From Methanomassiliicoccales archaeon (GTDB lineage Archaea; Thermoplasmatota; Thermoplasmata; SG8-5): a stretch of DNA of 36,252 nt. Location of the stretch: the NCBI GenBank assembly GCA_030612505.1, contig JAUWNU010000010.1:1-36252 (forward strand), read 5' to 3'. Made by a program: the position numbers and the translations under genes. Below are positions 6,531 to 14,909 of the stretch, one piece after another. Positions within the stretch are counted from its first letter, which is position 1, and every line of letters begins with the position of its first letter. Below the pieces are notes generated by a model. The model searched no databases and was not told where the DNA came from. It was given only the letters and a program-made list of their open reading frames with translations.

Positions 6531-8438
6531 CTAAGGGGATTTTATTAGTCTTATATCACCTGGTGGCAGAATCCTATCAATTTCTTCGATGGGAACATTG
6601 TATTTATCTGATAGTTTTTTGGAAAAAGCATTTGATTTTTCATCGCCTGGTTCTATAATATAATATTCAGACGTCAGGGCTGCTAATGCGGATTCCGGGC
6701 CGCACATAATCTTCTCAGCACCCTGAATTAGAACCTTTCCAATGGCCAGTCTTAGATCTAATTTCTTAGAATAATTTCGCTTTCCCCGAATGACGAATGC
6801 TCCCCTGGCAAGAAATTCCCCTGGTTGAGGGGTTTTTGAAACCTGGTCTGGCTTCACCCAGTATGCGCTTCCTGAGGCAATCTTGCCTTTCCAGGCCTTT
6901 GAGAATGATACTGCGAAAATGCAGGCTTCATGAAGTGTCTGTTCATGATCCTGGCTTACTTCCTTGATAACTACACTTGGAGCGCCGCTCATGTCCGCAT
7001 GCGCATAGAAATCTCCATCTTTTAAATGTTTTTTAACAACATGGTCATTTGTCCTGGCATCCCTGCCTGCCACAACCATATGCCCCTGGCTGCTCTGAAA
7101 CCAGCGGAACTTGTCGAACCAGAATCTTTTGGTCTGCTTCTTATTGCCGGATTCATGCTTATCAGCACTTACTTTCTCTGCGCCTTTGAGTAGTTTTCTA
7201 GTATCCCCAACAGCAATGCTAGCTCCCTGAAGTTTATGCTTTGCCTTCTTTGATTTCTCATAGAATATAGAGGCATTGTCATTGAGGTTCAGCCTGACAT
7301 TTAAATTAGCTTCCACGCCATGAGCCAGTATAACAGTCAACATGCCTTCATCCGGGTTAAAATCAGCCACATCATCCATCTCCAAAATGCTGGTTCTTGC
7401 AGCCTGCCAGTTTCCGCCTTCTAATATTTTATTCACATTGTTCAGCAGGCCATCCAGAATTCCATAATTGGCGTAAATTAAATCACCAATTTCTTGAAAT
7501 TCCTTTGCCTGAATTTCCATTTTTCCAATGGCCTCCAGCTGATGTGCCAGCTGCCTTTCCAGCTGTAATTGCCGTTGGCTTTTCTGTGGCCCTTCCTCAA
7601 CCATGTTTTCTGGAAGGTTAGCAAAATACTCTTTTATTGCCAGGCTATAATGTTCATACTTCTTTTTATCAAGACCTGCATGCATTGAAAGCTCAAATGG
7701 TAAAACGTCAAATTGAATATTATCATCATCAAAAATTATCTGCGGTTGAGTATCGCCCAGCATATCCTTGAAGGTCTGGATTATCTCATGAATTTCTAGA
7801 TATTCCTCATGAGAAAGCTCTGTTGTTTTATCCTTTTTATCCCGGGCCAGGCTATGGCAAATCTCCTCTGCATATGCGCCGCCAAGGTTCAGGTCCATGG
7901 CCAAACATCTTACCAAATCCTTTTTTGAGTTTTTGAGGATATTGACTATTTCTTCCTGGCTAAAGGAGAAAGGGTTCGCACTTTCCGGGGGAAACTGATA
8001 ATCATAGCCCCTCTTGACCTCCCTTGCCCGCCATGACTTGGATGTAAGAGGCTGGATAATTTTATTTTTTTCAATCAATATTAAATTGCCGCCACCGAAC
8101 ATTTCAGCTATTAATTTCACATCATCCTGAAGCTCGAATACGACGATTCTATCAAATTCATGCTGGGTTATGGATTTGATAGCTTTTCCGGACATATACT
8201 TTCTCAGCAGCATGGCGAAAGTTGGCGGTACCACACTTTCTGAAGTTCGGAAGCTATGATCCAGCCACATTGACTGTCCCAGTCTGATGCTGATGGTCTT
8301 TTTCACTCCTATGCCAGTGAGTCTGATGAACAAATCATCATAACCCTTGAGGAATATCTTTTCAACCCTGAGGTCTAAGCATTGCTGAAACTCGCTGACC
8401 AAAGCGGCAATGTCAAAGCTGGATAGCTGGGATTTCAT
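6531..8438 (-). CDS. rqcH: Ribosome quality control protein RqcH (NFACT family)
   Basis: 635 aa. The NFACT-N domain runs from the start, with the conserved Asp-Arg pair D96-R97 in HEFDRIVVFEL. That pair is needed for tRNA-guided C-terminal tailing in characterised RqcH/Rqc2 proteins. A coiled-coil segment (QRQLQLERQLAHQLEAIGKM) occupies the middle. The NFACT-R domain lies at about 430-560 (KRFWFDKFRWFQSSQGHMVV, then GRDARTNDHVVKKH and DFYAHADMSGAPS). It ends with the usual LPPGD segment. RqcH binds 50S subunits blocked by peptidyl-tRNA and adds Ala-type tails as degrons. Pelota is encoded nearby on the same strand, giving a rescue/quality-control neighbourhood. ATG 8438 is well placed against the family start. 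Confidence 0.95.
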   Translation of the reverse strand: MKSQLSSFDIAALVSEFQQCLDLRVEKIFLKGYDDLFIRLTGIGVKKTISIRLGQSMWLDHSFRTSESVVPPTFAMLLRKYMSGKAIKSITQHEFDRIVVFELQDDVKLIAEMFGGGNLILIEKNKIIQPLTSKSWRAREVKRGYDYQFPPESANPFSFSQEEIVNILKNSKKDLVRCLAMDLNLGGAYAEEICHSLARDKKDKTTELSHEEYLEIHEIIQTFKDMLGDTQPQIIFDDDNIQFDVLPFELSMHAGLDKKKYEHYSLAIKEYFANLPENMVEEGPQKSQRQLQLERQLAHQLEAIGKMEIQAKEFQEIGDLIYANYGILDGLLNNVNKILEGGNWQAARTSILEMDDVADFNPDEGMLTVILAHGVEANLNVRLNLNDNASIFYEKSKKAKHKLQGASIAVGDTRKLLKGAEKVSADKHESGNKKQTKRFWFDKFRWFQSSQGHMVVAGRDARTNDHVVKKHLKDGDFYAHADMSGAPSVVIKEVSQDHEQTLHEACIFAVSFSKAWKGKIASGSAYWVKPDQVSKTPQPGEFLARGAFVIRGKRNYSKKLDLRLAIGKVLIQGAEKIMCGPESALAALTSEYYIIEPGDEKSNAFSKKLSDKYNVPIEEIDRILPPGDIRLIKSP

Positions 8439-8521
8439 GGATTGGCATTTAGCCTCTAGTAAATAAAAGTGATTATCGGCAGGGTCTAGGGTACTTAGAA
8501 TACGTTAGGGGCTAGGGTTCG

Positions 8522-8547
8522 CTACTTTCGAATTGCCTCGAAAGCAG
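8522..8547. repeat. CTGCTTTCG hairpin, copy 3
   Basis: CTACTTTCGA (8522-8531) pairs with TCGAAAGCAG (8538-8547) with one A-C mismatch. It is flanked by GGGGCTAGGG and GGTCTAGGG motifs, the reverse of the setting of copy 1 (346-371). The stretch 8439-8741 has no gene and holds this hairpin, the 27-bp array and the 8709-8739 stem. Confidence 0.65.
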
Positions 8548-8599
8548 AAGGGGCTAGGGAAAATTAATGAGGCCGGTGAGCCAAATAACTAGACCCTCT

Positions 8600-8707
8600 C
8601 TAACGATAACCAAACACAGACCCTTACTAACGATAACCAAACACAGACCCTTACTAACGATAACCAAACAAAGACCCTCAATAACAATAACCAAACACAG
8701 ACCCTAG
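8600..8707 (-). repeat. 27-bp tandem repeat array, right copy (four units)
   Basis: There are four contiguous units of exactly 27 bp at 8600-8626, 8627-8653, 8654-8680 and 8681-8707. Consensus halves are CTAACGATAACC and AAACACAGACCCTTA. The first two units are identical. The array at 156-245 is its inverted, more degenerate counterpart. An imperfect stem, AATCATTATTAGC with GCTGATAATGATT (about 8708-8740), follows and runs up to the next start codon. Confidence 0.9.
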
Positions 8708-8741
8708 AAATCATTATTAGCTGGCTTGCTGATAATGATTC

Positions 8742-10286
8742 ATGATTTCAAGGACTGGCAAGAATTTTGACATTATTCTGATAAGCGCAGAATACTGGGA
8801 TGACCATCCCCTATCGCCAGTGGGAATGATAGCCCGTGTTCTTGACCATCATGGGTACAATGTGGGAATAATTGAAAAGCCAGAATCTAAAAGAGATTTT
8901 ACTAGACTTGGTAACCCGAAATTATTCTTCGGAGTAACTGCTGGCTCCATTGACAGCATGCTGAACAATTATACTCCGCTGAAGAAAGAGAGAAATAAGG
9001 ATTATACTCAGGACAATCTTCCAATGCCAGACCGTGCGATTATTGTTTATTGCAATGCTCTTCGGCGGCATTTCAAGGGCTGCCAGATAATTATTGGAGG
9101 AATCGAAGCATCACTCCGAAGATTTGCCCATTATGATTACTGGGACAATGACCTCAGGCGCAGCATAATGTACGATGCTAGAGCCAATGTACTGGTCTAT
9201 GGAAATGGAGAAATCCAGATTACCGAGCTTGCAGAAAGAGCTAAGCAAGGAAAAGAATTGGCAGGTGTGCCAGGAACCTGCGTGATTTCCAAGGAAGTTC
9301 CCGAAGATTTCCAAATTCTACCAAGCTGGCCAGAGGTACAGGACAGCATGGAAAAGTTCTGTGAAATGCAGGTTGGTTTTTCTGTTGATAAAAATCTGGC
9401 ACAGGAATATGATAATAATTTCCTATTGCAGTACAAATACCCGGAATATACCAGCAAATATCTTGACTGGCTGTATTCGCTGGATTTCAAAAGAAAGCTG
9501 CACAAGAACTCGCAATTATACATGGCTAAATTCTCTGTTGTGACCCATCGTGGATGTTTTGGGGACTGCAATTTTTGTTCAATCTCTCTGCATCAGGGCA
9601 GCAAAATAGTCTCCAGGTCCCAGGACAGCATAATTTCCGAGATTGAGAGAATAACCAGATATCCCAGTTTTCAAGGAAACATAGACGATCTGGGCGGACC
9701 TTCGGCAAACATGTACGGCATGGACTGCCAGGAAGATTGCGGAAGCAATTGTACAGAATGCCAGACCATCAACCATGACCGTTTAATCGCCTTAATGAAG
9801 AGGGCCAGGCAAGTTAAAGGCGTGAAAAAAATATTCGTGCGCAGCGGAATTCGATATGATATGGCACTGAGCAGCAAGGAGTATATTCGCCAGCTTTCGG
9901 AACACCACATTTCCGGCACCCTGAAAATTGCTCCGGAACATGTTTCTTCGGAAGTTCTGAAACTAATGAACAAGGGCAATGATAGACTTGATGAGTTTAT
10001 TGATTATTTTGATTCAATAAACATTGATACTGGTCAGGAATTAAGATATTACTTCATGGTGGGACATCCAGGTGATGGCGAGAATCAAATGAAGGCCCTT
10101 GTTAAAAGGGTTAAAAAGCTGGAAAATGTTGAGAACTTTCAACTGTTCACACCAACGCCAATGAGCGTCAGCACCTGCATGTACTGGACCGGTCTTAATC
10201 CCTGGACACTGGAGCCCATTGAGATTGTTCATGATTATAATACCAAGAAGAAGCTGAAGACCATGATGATGAAGGCCATAAAATAA
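8742..10286 (+). CDS. YgiQ family radical SAM protein
   Basis: 514 aa, somewhat shorter than bacterial YgiQ. The N-terminal B12-binding-like region starts FDIILISAEYW then DHPLSP, the YgiQ hallmark. The radical SAM core has CFGDCNFC at residues 272-279 (CX3CX2C), which ligates the [4Fe-4S] cluster. A second Cys-rich stretch (MDCQEDCGSNCTEC) at about 327-340 matches the extra cysteines of the family. The C-terminal part carries TPTPMSVSTCMYWTGLNP. The substrate of YgiQ proteins is not established. ATG 8742 matches the family start. A hairpin formed by the repeat-array flank ends two bases before it, so access to the start may be affected by folding. Confidence 0.92.
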   Translation: MISRTGKNFDIILISAEYWDDHPLSPVGMIARVLDHHGYNVGIIEKPESKRDFTRLGNPKLFFGVTAGSIDSMLNNYTPLKKERNKDYTQDNLPMPDRAIIVYCNALRRHFKGCQIIIGGIEASLRRFAHYDYWDNDLRRSIMYDARANVLVYGNGEIQITELAERAKQGKELAGVPGTCVISKEVPEDFQILPSWPEVQDSMEKFCEMQVGFSVDKNLAQEYDNNFLLQYKYPEYTSKYLDWLYSLDFKRKLHKNSQLYMAKFSVVTHRGCFGDCNFCSISLHQGSKIVSRSQDSIISEIERITRYPSFQGNIDDLGGPSANMYGMDCQEDCGSNCTECQTINHDRLIALMKRARQVKGVKKIFVRSGIRYDMALSSKEYIRQLSEHHISGTLKIAPEHVSSEVLKLMNKGNDRLDEFIDYFDSINIDTGQELRYYFMVGHPGDGENQMKALVKRVKKLENVENFQLFTPTPMSVSTCMYWTGLNPWTLEPIEIVHDYNTKKKLKTMMMKAIK

Positions 10287-10356
10287 AAGAGCCATCTGGA
10301 ACTATTATATCAAAGATATACGAGCCACTGCACAAAATTTAATTATAATAATAGAA

Positions 10357-10383
10357 GATGCCACCGGAGATCTCCGGCGTCTC
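10357..10383. terminator. Hairpin between radical SAM gene and tRNA-Thr
   Basis: GCCACCGGAGA and TCTCCGGCGTC form a near-perfect stem centred at about 10368. It lies 70 bp after the YgiQ-type gene and 27 bp beyond the 3' end of the tRNA-Thr gene on the other strand. A bidirectional terminator or processing role is inferred from position only. Confidence 0.4.
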
Positions 10384-10409
10384 GCCTTTACTTAGATATA
10401 AAATAAAGA

Positions 10410-10482
10410 GCCACCGGAGAGATTTGAACTCCCGACCTGCTGATTACAAATCAGCCGCTCAACCGGTCTAAGCTACGGTGGC
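10410..10482 (-). tRNA. tRNA-Thr(TGT)
   Basis: The minus strand folds fully. Acceptor GCCACCG pairs with CGGTGGC, the D stem is GCTT/GAGC, the anticodon arm GCTGA-TTTGTAA-TCAGC has anticodon TGT, and the T arm is GGGAG-TTCAAAT-CTCTC. There is no intron and no encoded CCA. The next base is U73, as expected for archaeal tRNA-Thr. Confidence 0.96.
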
Positions 10483-10532
10483 TTGTGTGGGCACGGGAAT
10501 TTCCTTGTTGCATTTAAAGTTTCGGGGCTGAT

Positions 10533-11687
10533 TCAGAGTCCTTCCCTCAACCTATCAATGGCCATTTTAATATCATCAATTGCAGTTGCATAGGACAATC
10601 TAACATAACCTTCGCCGCCAGGTCCGAATGCTGTGCCTGGCAATAGTGCGATTCCCAATTCCTCAAGTGCAAAATCTGCAAATTCCTGGCTTGTCATTCC
10701 TGTGCCAGCAATATTCGGGAACGCGTAGAACGCGCCTTCGGGCTTAACACAACTAAGTTTTGGAATACTATTGAAACCGTCAACCAGAACATCCCGCCTT
10801 TTCCTGAACTCTTTCATCCATTCATTAATGTTCTCTGGCCCTTTCAGCGCGGCAATTCCACCATGCTGGATGAATGATGGCGTACAACTGACGATTGTCT
10901 GAAGCAGAAGCCCCATCTTTTCTATTACCGGGGCAGGGCCAATAGCATATCCAAGCCGCCAGCCAGTCATTGCATATGCCTTGGAAAAACCATCAAGAAT
11001 AATAGTGCGCTCCTTGCACTGGTCCCGAACTGATGGACTGTAATGCTCAAGGTCGTAAGTCATTTTGCTGTATATCTCGTCGCTGAGCAAGTATAAATCC
11101 TTCTCCTCGGCAATCTCTGCAACCCGCTCAATTTCCGCCTTGGTCATTACTCCGCCAGTGGGGTTGGACGGCGAGTTCATGAGGATCATTCGCGTGTCCT
11201 GGTCAATTACATTCAAAAGGTCTTCAGGGTCCATGCGGAATTCGTTCTCTTCCTTCAGCTTAACCATATTTCCACGTATGCCAGTATAATTTAGAACTGA
11301 ATAATATGTCAGAAATCCCGGGTCCTGCAAGGCCATATTCTGGCCTGGATTAATCAGGCATGCAGCAGCAAAGAAGATAATAGGGTTTGCACCTGGGCAT
11401 ACCAGTATCTGATCCATGTCCGGTCTAAAGCCGCGGGTTTTCTCTATCTCGTCGCAAATAGCCTCCCGAAGCTCAGGAATACCGTATGAATTAACATAGT
11501 GGGTCTCGCCGGCCTCCAGTGCCTTTTCTGCAGCATCTTTAATATGCTGTGGCGTGTCAAAATCTGGCTCCCCTATCTCGAAATGAAGGATATGTTTTCC
11601 TTGTTTTTCCAAGTCCTTGGCCTTAGCTAGTACATTGAATGCAGCCTGCCCAACAAGTCTATCTGCCCCCTCACTGAGTTCTTTCAT
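10533..11687 (-). CDS. Pyridoxal-phosphate class I aminotransferase (AspC-like)
   Basis: 384 aa, full length for a subgroup I-gamma aspartate/aromatic aminotransferase. Visible motifs are FEIGEPDFDTP near the N-terminus, NSPSNPTGG (N175 contacts PLP), LSDEIYS (D203, Y206), the Schiff-base lysine K236 in DGFSKAYAMTGWRLGY, and the C-terminal Arg in YVRLSYA that binds the substrate carboxylate. It transfers amino groups from an amino acid to a 2-oxoacid. Aspartate with 2-oxoglutarate is the default guess, but alanine or aromatic substrates cannot be excluded. A TATA-like ACATTTAATCC on the minus strand at about 11713-11725 implies a short leader. It is divergent from the CBS gene. Confidence 0.93.
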   Translation of the reverse strand: MKELSEGADRLVGQAAFNVLAKAKDLEKQGKHILHFEIGEPDFDTPQHIKDAAEKALEAGETHYVNSYGIPELREAICDEIEKTRGFRPDMDQILVCPGANPIIFFAAACLINPGQNMALQDPGFLTYYSVLNYTGIRGNMVKLKEENEFRMDPEDLLNVIDQDTRMILMNSPSNPTGGVMTKAEIERVAEIAEEKDLYLLSDEIYSKMTYDLEHYSPSVRDQCKERTIILDGFSKAYAMTGWRLGYAIGPAPVIEKMGLLLQTIVSCTPSFIQHGGIAALKGPENINEWMKEFRKRRDVLVDGFNSIPKLSCVKPEGAFYAFPNIAGTGMTSQEFADFALEELGIALLPGTAFGPGGEGYVRLSYATAIDDIKMAIDRLREGL

Positions 11688-11793
11688 GATATCGATTCGG
11701 TATAGAAGGGTTGGATTAAATGTTTTTCATGCCTTTTTAAAGCTTTCTGAAAAAGGTTTAATAGCCCGGTGTTCATATTATCACTGGGATACC

Positions 11794-12348
11794 ATGAAAA
11801 CCGAAGTTCCAGTATTCGAGATAATGAACACGAAGATACCGCAATTGGAGCCATTTGAGTCTGTGGAAGATGCAGCCGCAAAGATGGTGGAGTTCGGTTC
11901 TGGCTGTGTAATTATCAGTGATGAGGGAAAACCGATTGGCATTGTCACTGAACGTGATATCGTCCGGAAGGTTGTCAGCGATCGGAAAAACCCGGCAGAA
12001 ACACAGGTTCGGGACATAATGAGCTCGCCAATAGTATGGGTACCCCGACATACCGGCATCATGAAGGCAGCCAAGCAAATGGCCAAGTTGAAATTGCGTA
12101 AACTTGTGGTAATGCATGATGGTCAGCTTGTAGGCGTGGTAAATGCCCGAGCTATTCTGAAAATAGCTCCGCAGATGATTGAGATAACTAAGGAACTTGC
12201 AGACATAGGCATGCACTCTGGTGAATATTCAATAAATTCCATTCAACAGGCATCTGGCTATTGTGAATCCTGCAAGGGCTATTCAAATATGCTGGAGTTT
12301 CTGGACGGCCAGTTGATATGCCCAGAGTGTAAAGAGAGCTTGGAGTAA
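11794..12348 (+). CDS. CBS-pair protein with C-terminal zinc ribbon
   Basis: 184 aa from ATG 11794. Two CBS motifs span residues about 8-125 (MVEFGSGCVIISDEGKPIGI, then VTERDIVRKVV; second KLRKLVVMHDGQLVGVVNAR). A C-terminal CX2C...CX2C ribbon follows (CESC...CPEC). CBS pairs usually bind adenine nucleotides and regulate partners. The zinc ribbon suggests a nucleic-acid or protein contact. A longer upstream frame from 11617 overlaps the divergent aminotransferase start region and is rejected. A TTTAATAG element about 30 nt upstream can serve as TATA box. It is followed closely by pyrF, probably as one operon. Confidence 0.88.
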   Translation: MKTEVPVFEIMNTKIPQLEPFESVEDAAAKMVEFGSGCVIISDEGKPIGIVTERDIVRKVVSDRKNPAETQVRDIMSSPIVWVPRHTGIMKAAKQMAKLKLRKLVVMHDGQLVGVVNARAILKIAPQMIEITKELADIGMHSGEYSINSIQQASGYCESCKGYSNMLEFLDGQLICPECKESLE

Positions 12349-12380
12349 GTTTTTTATCACCCGGTGTTTTGGGTTTGACC

Positions 12381-13028
12381 ATGAAGCAGGAATCCCGATT
12401 AATTCTGGCACTTGATATTACCGATTTTGATAAAGCAATGGAGATTGTTAGCCAGACCGCTGAATTTATTGATGCAATTAAAGTAAATTATCCCTTTGTT
12501 CTGGCTTGCGGAATGGGCGCAGTGAAAGAACTAGCGCAAAAAACCAATGTCATCTGCGACTTCAAGGTTGCAGACATTCCAAACACCAACCGATTAATTG
12601 TTGAACAGGTGAAAAAGGCAGGTGCCAGTGGAGTAATTTGCCAGGCATTCCCAGGCAAGGATTCTGTTGAGGCCTGCGTTAAAGCCGCAGAGGGCATGGA
12701 TGTATTCGTGGTAACGGAAATGAGCCACCCTGGAGCAGACCGATACCTAATACCAGTTGCAGAGGACATGGCAGAGCTGGCTGTGGAAGTTGGAGCAACC
12801 GGAATAATCGCTCCAGCAACCAGGCCGGAGAAGGTAAAACAATTGCGGGAGATTGTCGGTAACCTGAAGATTTTATCGCCAGGCATTGGGGCCCAGGGCG
12901 GTTCAGCAGCCGATACCATCAGAGCTGGCGCAGATTACATAATCGTGGGAAGGGCAATCTACCAGGCTGAGGATCCAAGAGAGGCCGCAAGGAAGCTGGC
13001 TGAGGAAGTAAGTGGAGCAGTTCAATGA
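12381..13028 (+). CDS. pyrF: Orotidine 5'-phosphate decarboxylase
   Basis: 215 aa, the usual archaeal PyrF size. The signature D60-x-K62-x2-D65 (CDFKVADIPNT) supplies the catalytic Lys/Asp network that decarboxylates OMP to UMP. LILALDIT opens the TIM barrel, and SPGIGAQGG with GADYIIVGRAIY forms the phosphate-binding loops. The TTG-initiated extension (12369) is not needed; ATG 12381 fits the family start. It overlaps the next gene by four bases (ATGA). Confidence 0.96.
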   Translation: MKQESRLILALDITDFDKAMEIVSQTAEFIDAIKVNYPFVLACGMGAVKELAQKTNVICDFKVADIPNTNRLIVEQVKKAGASGVICQAFPGKDSVEACVKAAEGMDVFVVTEMSHPGADRYLIPVAEDMAELAVEVGATGIIAPATRPEKVKQLREIVGNLKILSPGIGAQGGSAADTIRAGADYIIVGRAIYQAEDPREAARKLAEEVSGAVQ

Positions 13029-13645
13029 ACCAGATACCCCAATCCATGCAGGCAGAATGCCCAGATTGCGACGATGAAACCCTTCACAAGACCCTGAAAG
13101 GCCGGTTCAAGGGAAAGAAACAGCTTGAGCTGGTGCTGAAATGTTCCAAGTGTGGCAAGATAAGTGAGGAAACTCTTGAAACCGTGAGCCAGATACCTGT
13201 GAGAATGATAATTAGCCGTGGTGAGGTTTCCCAGCGAATTGCCACAAAGTTTCCAGCAGACTGGGAACTGGCTGTTGGCGACGAGTTCATGCATGAGGAC
13301 GAGCGACTTCTAATCAAGGGAATAGAATCTGGCGGCCAGCGTGTGGAGAGCTGTTCTGTGAAACAAATTCAGACTCTCTGGACAATCAATTATGACATGG
13401 CAAAGATAAAGGTCTCAATCAATAGGAATGATGTAACTCGGTCATTGGAACTGGAAGTTGATTTGGACGAGGTATTTGAGGTTGAATCCGAAATCGAGAT
13501 AGACGGGGTTAAAGTTACCATTCACTCTATTAAGTTAAAGGACAAAAGAATCCGCAGAGGCACTGCTACCGCTAGGGATATCGTGCGTGTGTATTGCACA
13601 GACAAAAGGCCGTCTCGTCCAAAATATCGGAAGAAGAGCCGTTAA
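13025..13645 (+). CDS. HVO_0476-family zinc-ribbon protein
   Basis: 206 aa. An N-terminal zinc ribbon (CPDCDDE...CSKCG, residues about 12-43) is followed by two beta-rich repeats and a very basic C-terminus (KRPSRPKYRKKSR). The pattern matches the archaeal HVO_0476 zinc-finger family, whose exact role is not known. The tail suggests RNA or ribosome binding. The start overlaps the pyrF stop by 4 bp, so it is translationally coupled. Its 3' end overlaps the convergent surface-protein gene by four bases. Confidence 0.8.
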   Translation: MNQIPQSMQAECPDCDDETLHKTLKGRFKGKKQLELVLKCSKCGKISEETLETVSQIPVRMIISRGEVSQRIATKFPADWELAVGDEFMHEDERLLIKGIESGGQRVESCSVKQIQTLWTINYDMAKIKVSINRNDVTRSLELEVDLDEVFEVESEIEIDGVKVTIHSIKLKDKRIRRGTATARDIVRVYCTDKRPSRPKYRKKSR

Positions 13646-14694
13646 TCTGTTTTTATTAATGCTACCACGGCAACACCCACGATGCCGATGGCAGCCAGTA
13701 ATGTGGCGAATCCATCAATTCCTATGTCGGTCTCCACACTTGCAATTGTTATCACGCTGTCTGAATATTCTGGAATGTAAACTACTATATCGAAGCCAGC
13801 ATCTGTTTTTGATGCGAAATAAACAGCTTCATCCCCACTCTCGGTGAGGGTCTCTGTCATGCCCATGCCCAGTGCTATTTCCTGGCCATCCAGATGCACT
13901 ACTATGTCATCTACTGAATCATAATTCAGATATGGCTGGTCAATATGGAGCACAATGGCTTTATTGTAGGCATTTCCAATTGCCTGGACCTGGACAACAT
14001 CCTCTCCTGCTGTTAATGTTTGCAGTTCCACATCATCAAATGAAACTACATCTTCTCCATCTTCGACTGTCCAGCCAATATCTGTGAGGTACATTTCTGC
14101 GGCTACATGACCGCCTGCTACTGCCCCACCTATTGCATAGTCCTGGCTCTGGTCTGCCCTGAATATGATCTTAGAGCCAGTAGGTATGTCGAACAGCACT
14201 TCGCCCTGACCGACTGTGGCAGTTGCAGTTCCTATCATAATGAACTCACCGCTGGCATCTTGGCTTCCCACTATTATTGCATCGCCGCTTCTTATTGCAC
14301 CAGTACCGTCAGCCAGTTCGAACCTCATGCCATTGTCCTGGTATGCCTCGAATTCCACAACTGTGCTGGGTGTTTCATGAATTTCAAAATAGCCAAATGA
14401 ATCAGTGTGACTGATATTTCTCAGGCCCTCATAAAACTCTATGCCAGACTCGAAATTTGCTATGCCTACCCTGTCAAAAAGCTCGATTATGGTATCCCCT
14501 CGAACCAAAGAATAGTTAGCCAGTGGGTAAACATAATCGCTTATTGGAGGATGAACTGCAATATCATAATCTGAATAATCGTTTGTCATTGTCACATACT
14601 GACCGCTTGTGAACATGAATGCAGAAAGCCCAAGAGAAAGTGCAATAATAATGACGACGAGTCCGCATGTTAATTCGACCCTTGATTTACTCAT
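13642..14694 (-). CDS. Surface-exposed membrane-anchored protein (350 aa)
   Basis: It has an N-terminal hydrophobic helix (LTCGLVVIIIALSLGLSAFM, then FTSG), a roughly 300-residue acidic, beta-rich extracellular region, and a C-terminal helix (FATLLAAIGIVGVAVVALI) followed by KTD. This layout is typical of archaeal cell-surface proteins with a C-terminal anchor. I recognise no enzymatic domain. The low-Lys, Asp/Glu-rich middle fits an exported protein. Its promoter (TATTTATATA, plus strand 14803-14812) is about 110 nt upstream of ATG 14694. The leader between them can fold as a three-way junction (14720-14780). Confidence 0.75.
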   Translation of the reverse strand: MSKSRVELTCGLVVIIIALSLGLSAFMFTSGQYVTMTNDYSDYDIAVHPPISDYVYPLANYSLVRGDTIIELFDRVGIANFESGIEFYEGLRNISHTDSFGYFEIHETPSTVVEFEAYQDNGMRFELADGTGAIRSGDAIIVGSQDASGEFIMIGTATATVGQGEVLFDIPTGSKIIFRADQSQDYAIGGAVAGGHVAAEMYLTDIGWTVEDGEDVVSFDDVELQTLTAGEDVVQVQAIGNAYNKAIVLHIDQPYLNYDSVDDIVVHLDGQEIALGMGMTETLTESGDEAVYFASKTDAGFDIVVYIPEYSDSVITIASVETDIGIDGFATLLAAIGIVGVAVVALIKTD

Positions 14695-14719
14695 AACAAC
14701 ACATCTGGGAAGAATGGAG

Positions 14720-14780
14720 GAGGCTACCCTCCCCGAGGGGAAGGCTCTATTACGTGGGCAGAATAATAGATATCAGCCTC
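14720..14780 (-). promoter_or_regulatory. Candidate structured 5' leader (three-way junction)
   Basis: GAGGCT (14720-14725) pairs with AGCCTC (14775-14780) and closes two hairpins. One is CCTCCCC with GGGGAAGG (14728-14744); the other is CTATTA with TAATAG (14747-14752/14764-14769). It lies between the predicted transcription start and the ATG of the surface-protein gene. I do not recognise a known riboswitch class. Confidence 0.5.
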
Positions 14781-14802
14781 TAAACTACACTATGTCTAGG
14801 GG

Positions 14803-14812
14803 TATTTATATA
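14803..14812 (-). promoter_or_regulatory. TATA box of the surface-protein gene
   Basis: TATATAAATA on the minus strand, preceded by a BRE-like purine-rich stretch. Transcription would begin near 14780, at the base of the leader stem. Confidence 0.55.
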
Positions 14813-14909
14813 CGGTTTGGTACAATTATCGAACGCAAGCTATTTTTTAGGCCTTACAGAGTAATTTCACATTTCTTGAAATTTCTCGCAGTTTTTGGAG
14901 CTAGTGGTT

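Noticed and set aside
156-8707. 27-bp arrays as CRISPR arrays
   Set aside because: Units are directly contiguous with no unique spacers, and no cas gene is present.
11617-11793. N-terminal extension of the CBS protein
   Set aside because: It overlaps the divergent aminotransferase start and both promoters; the CBS domain begins after ATG 11794.
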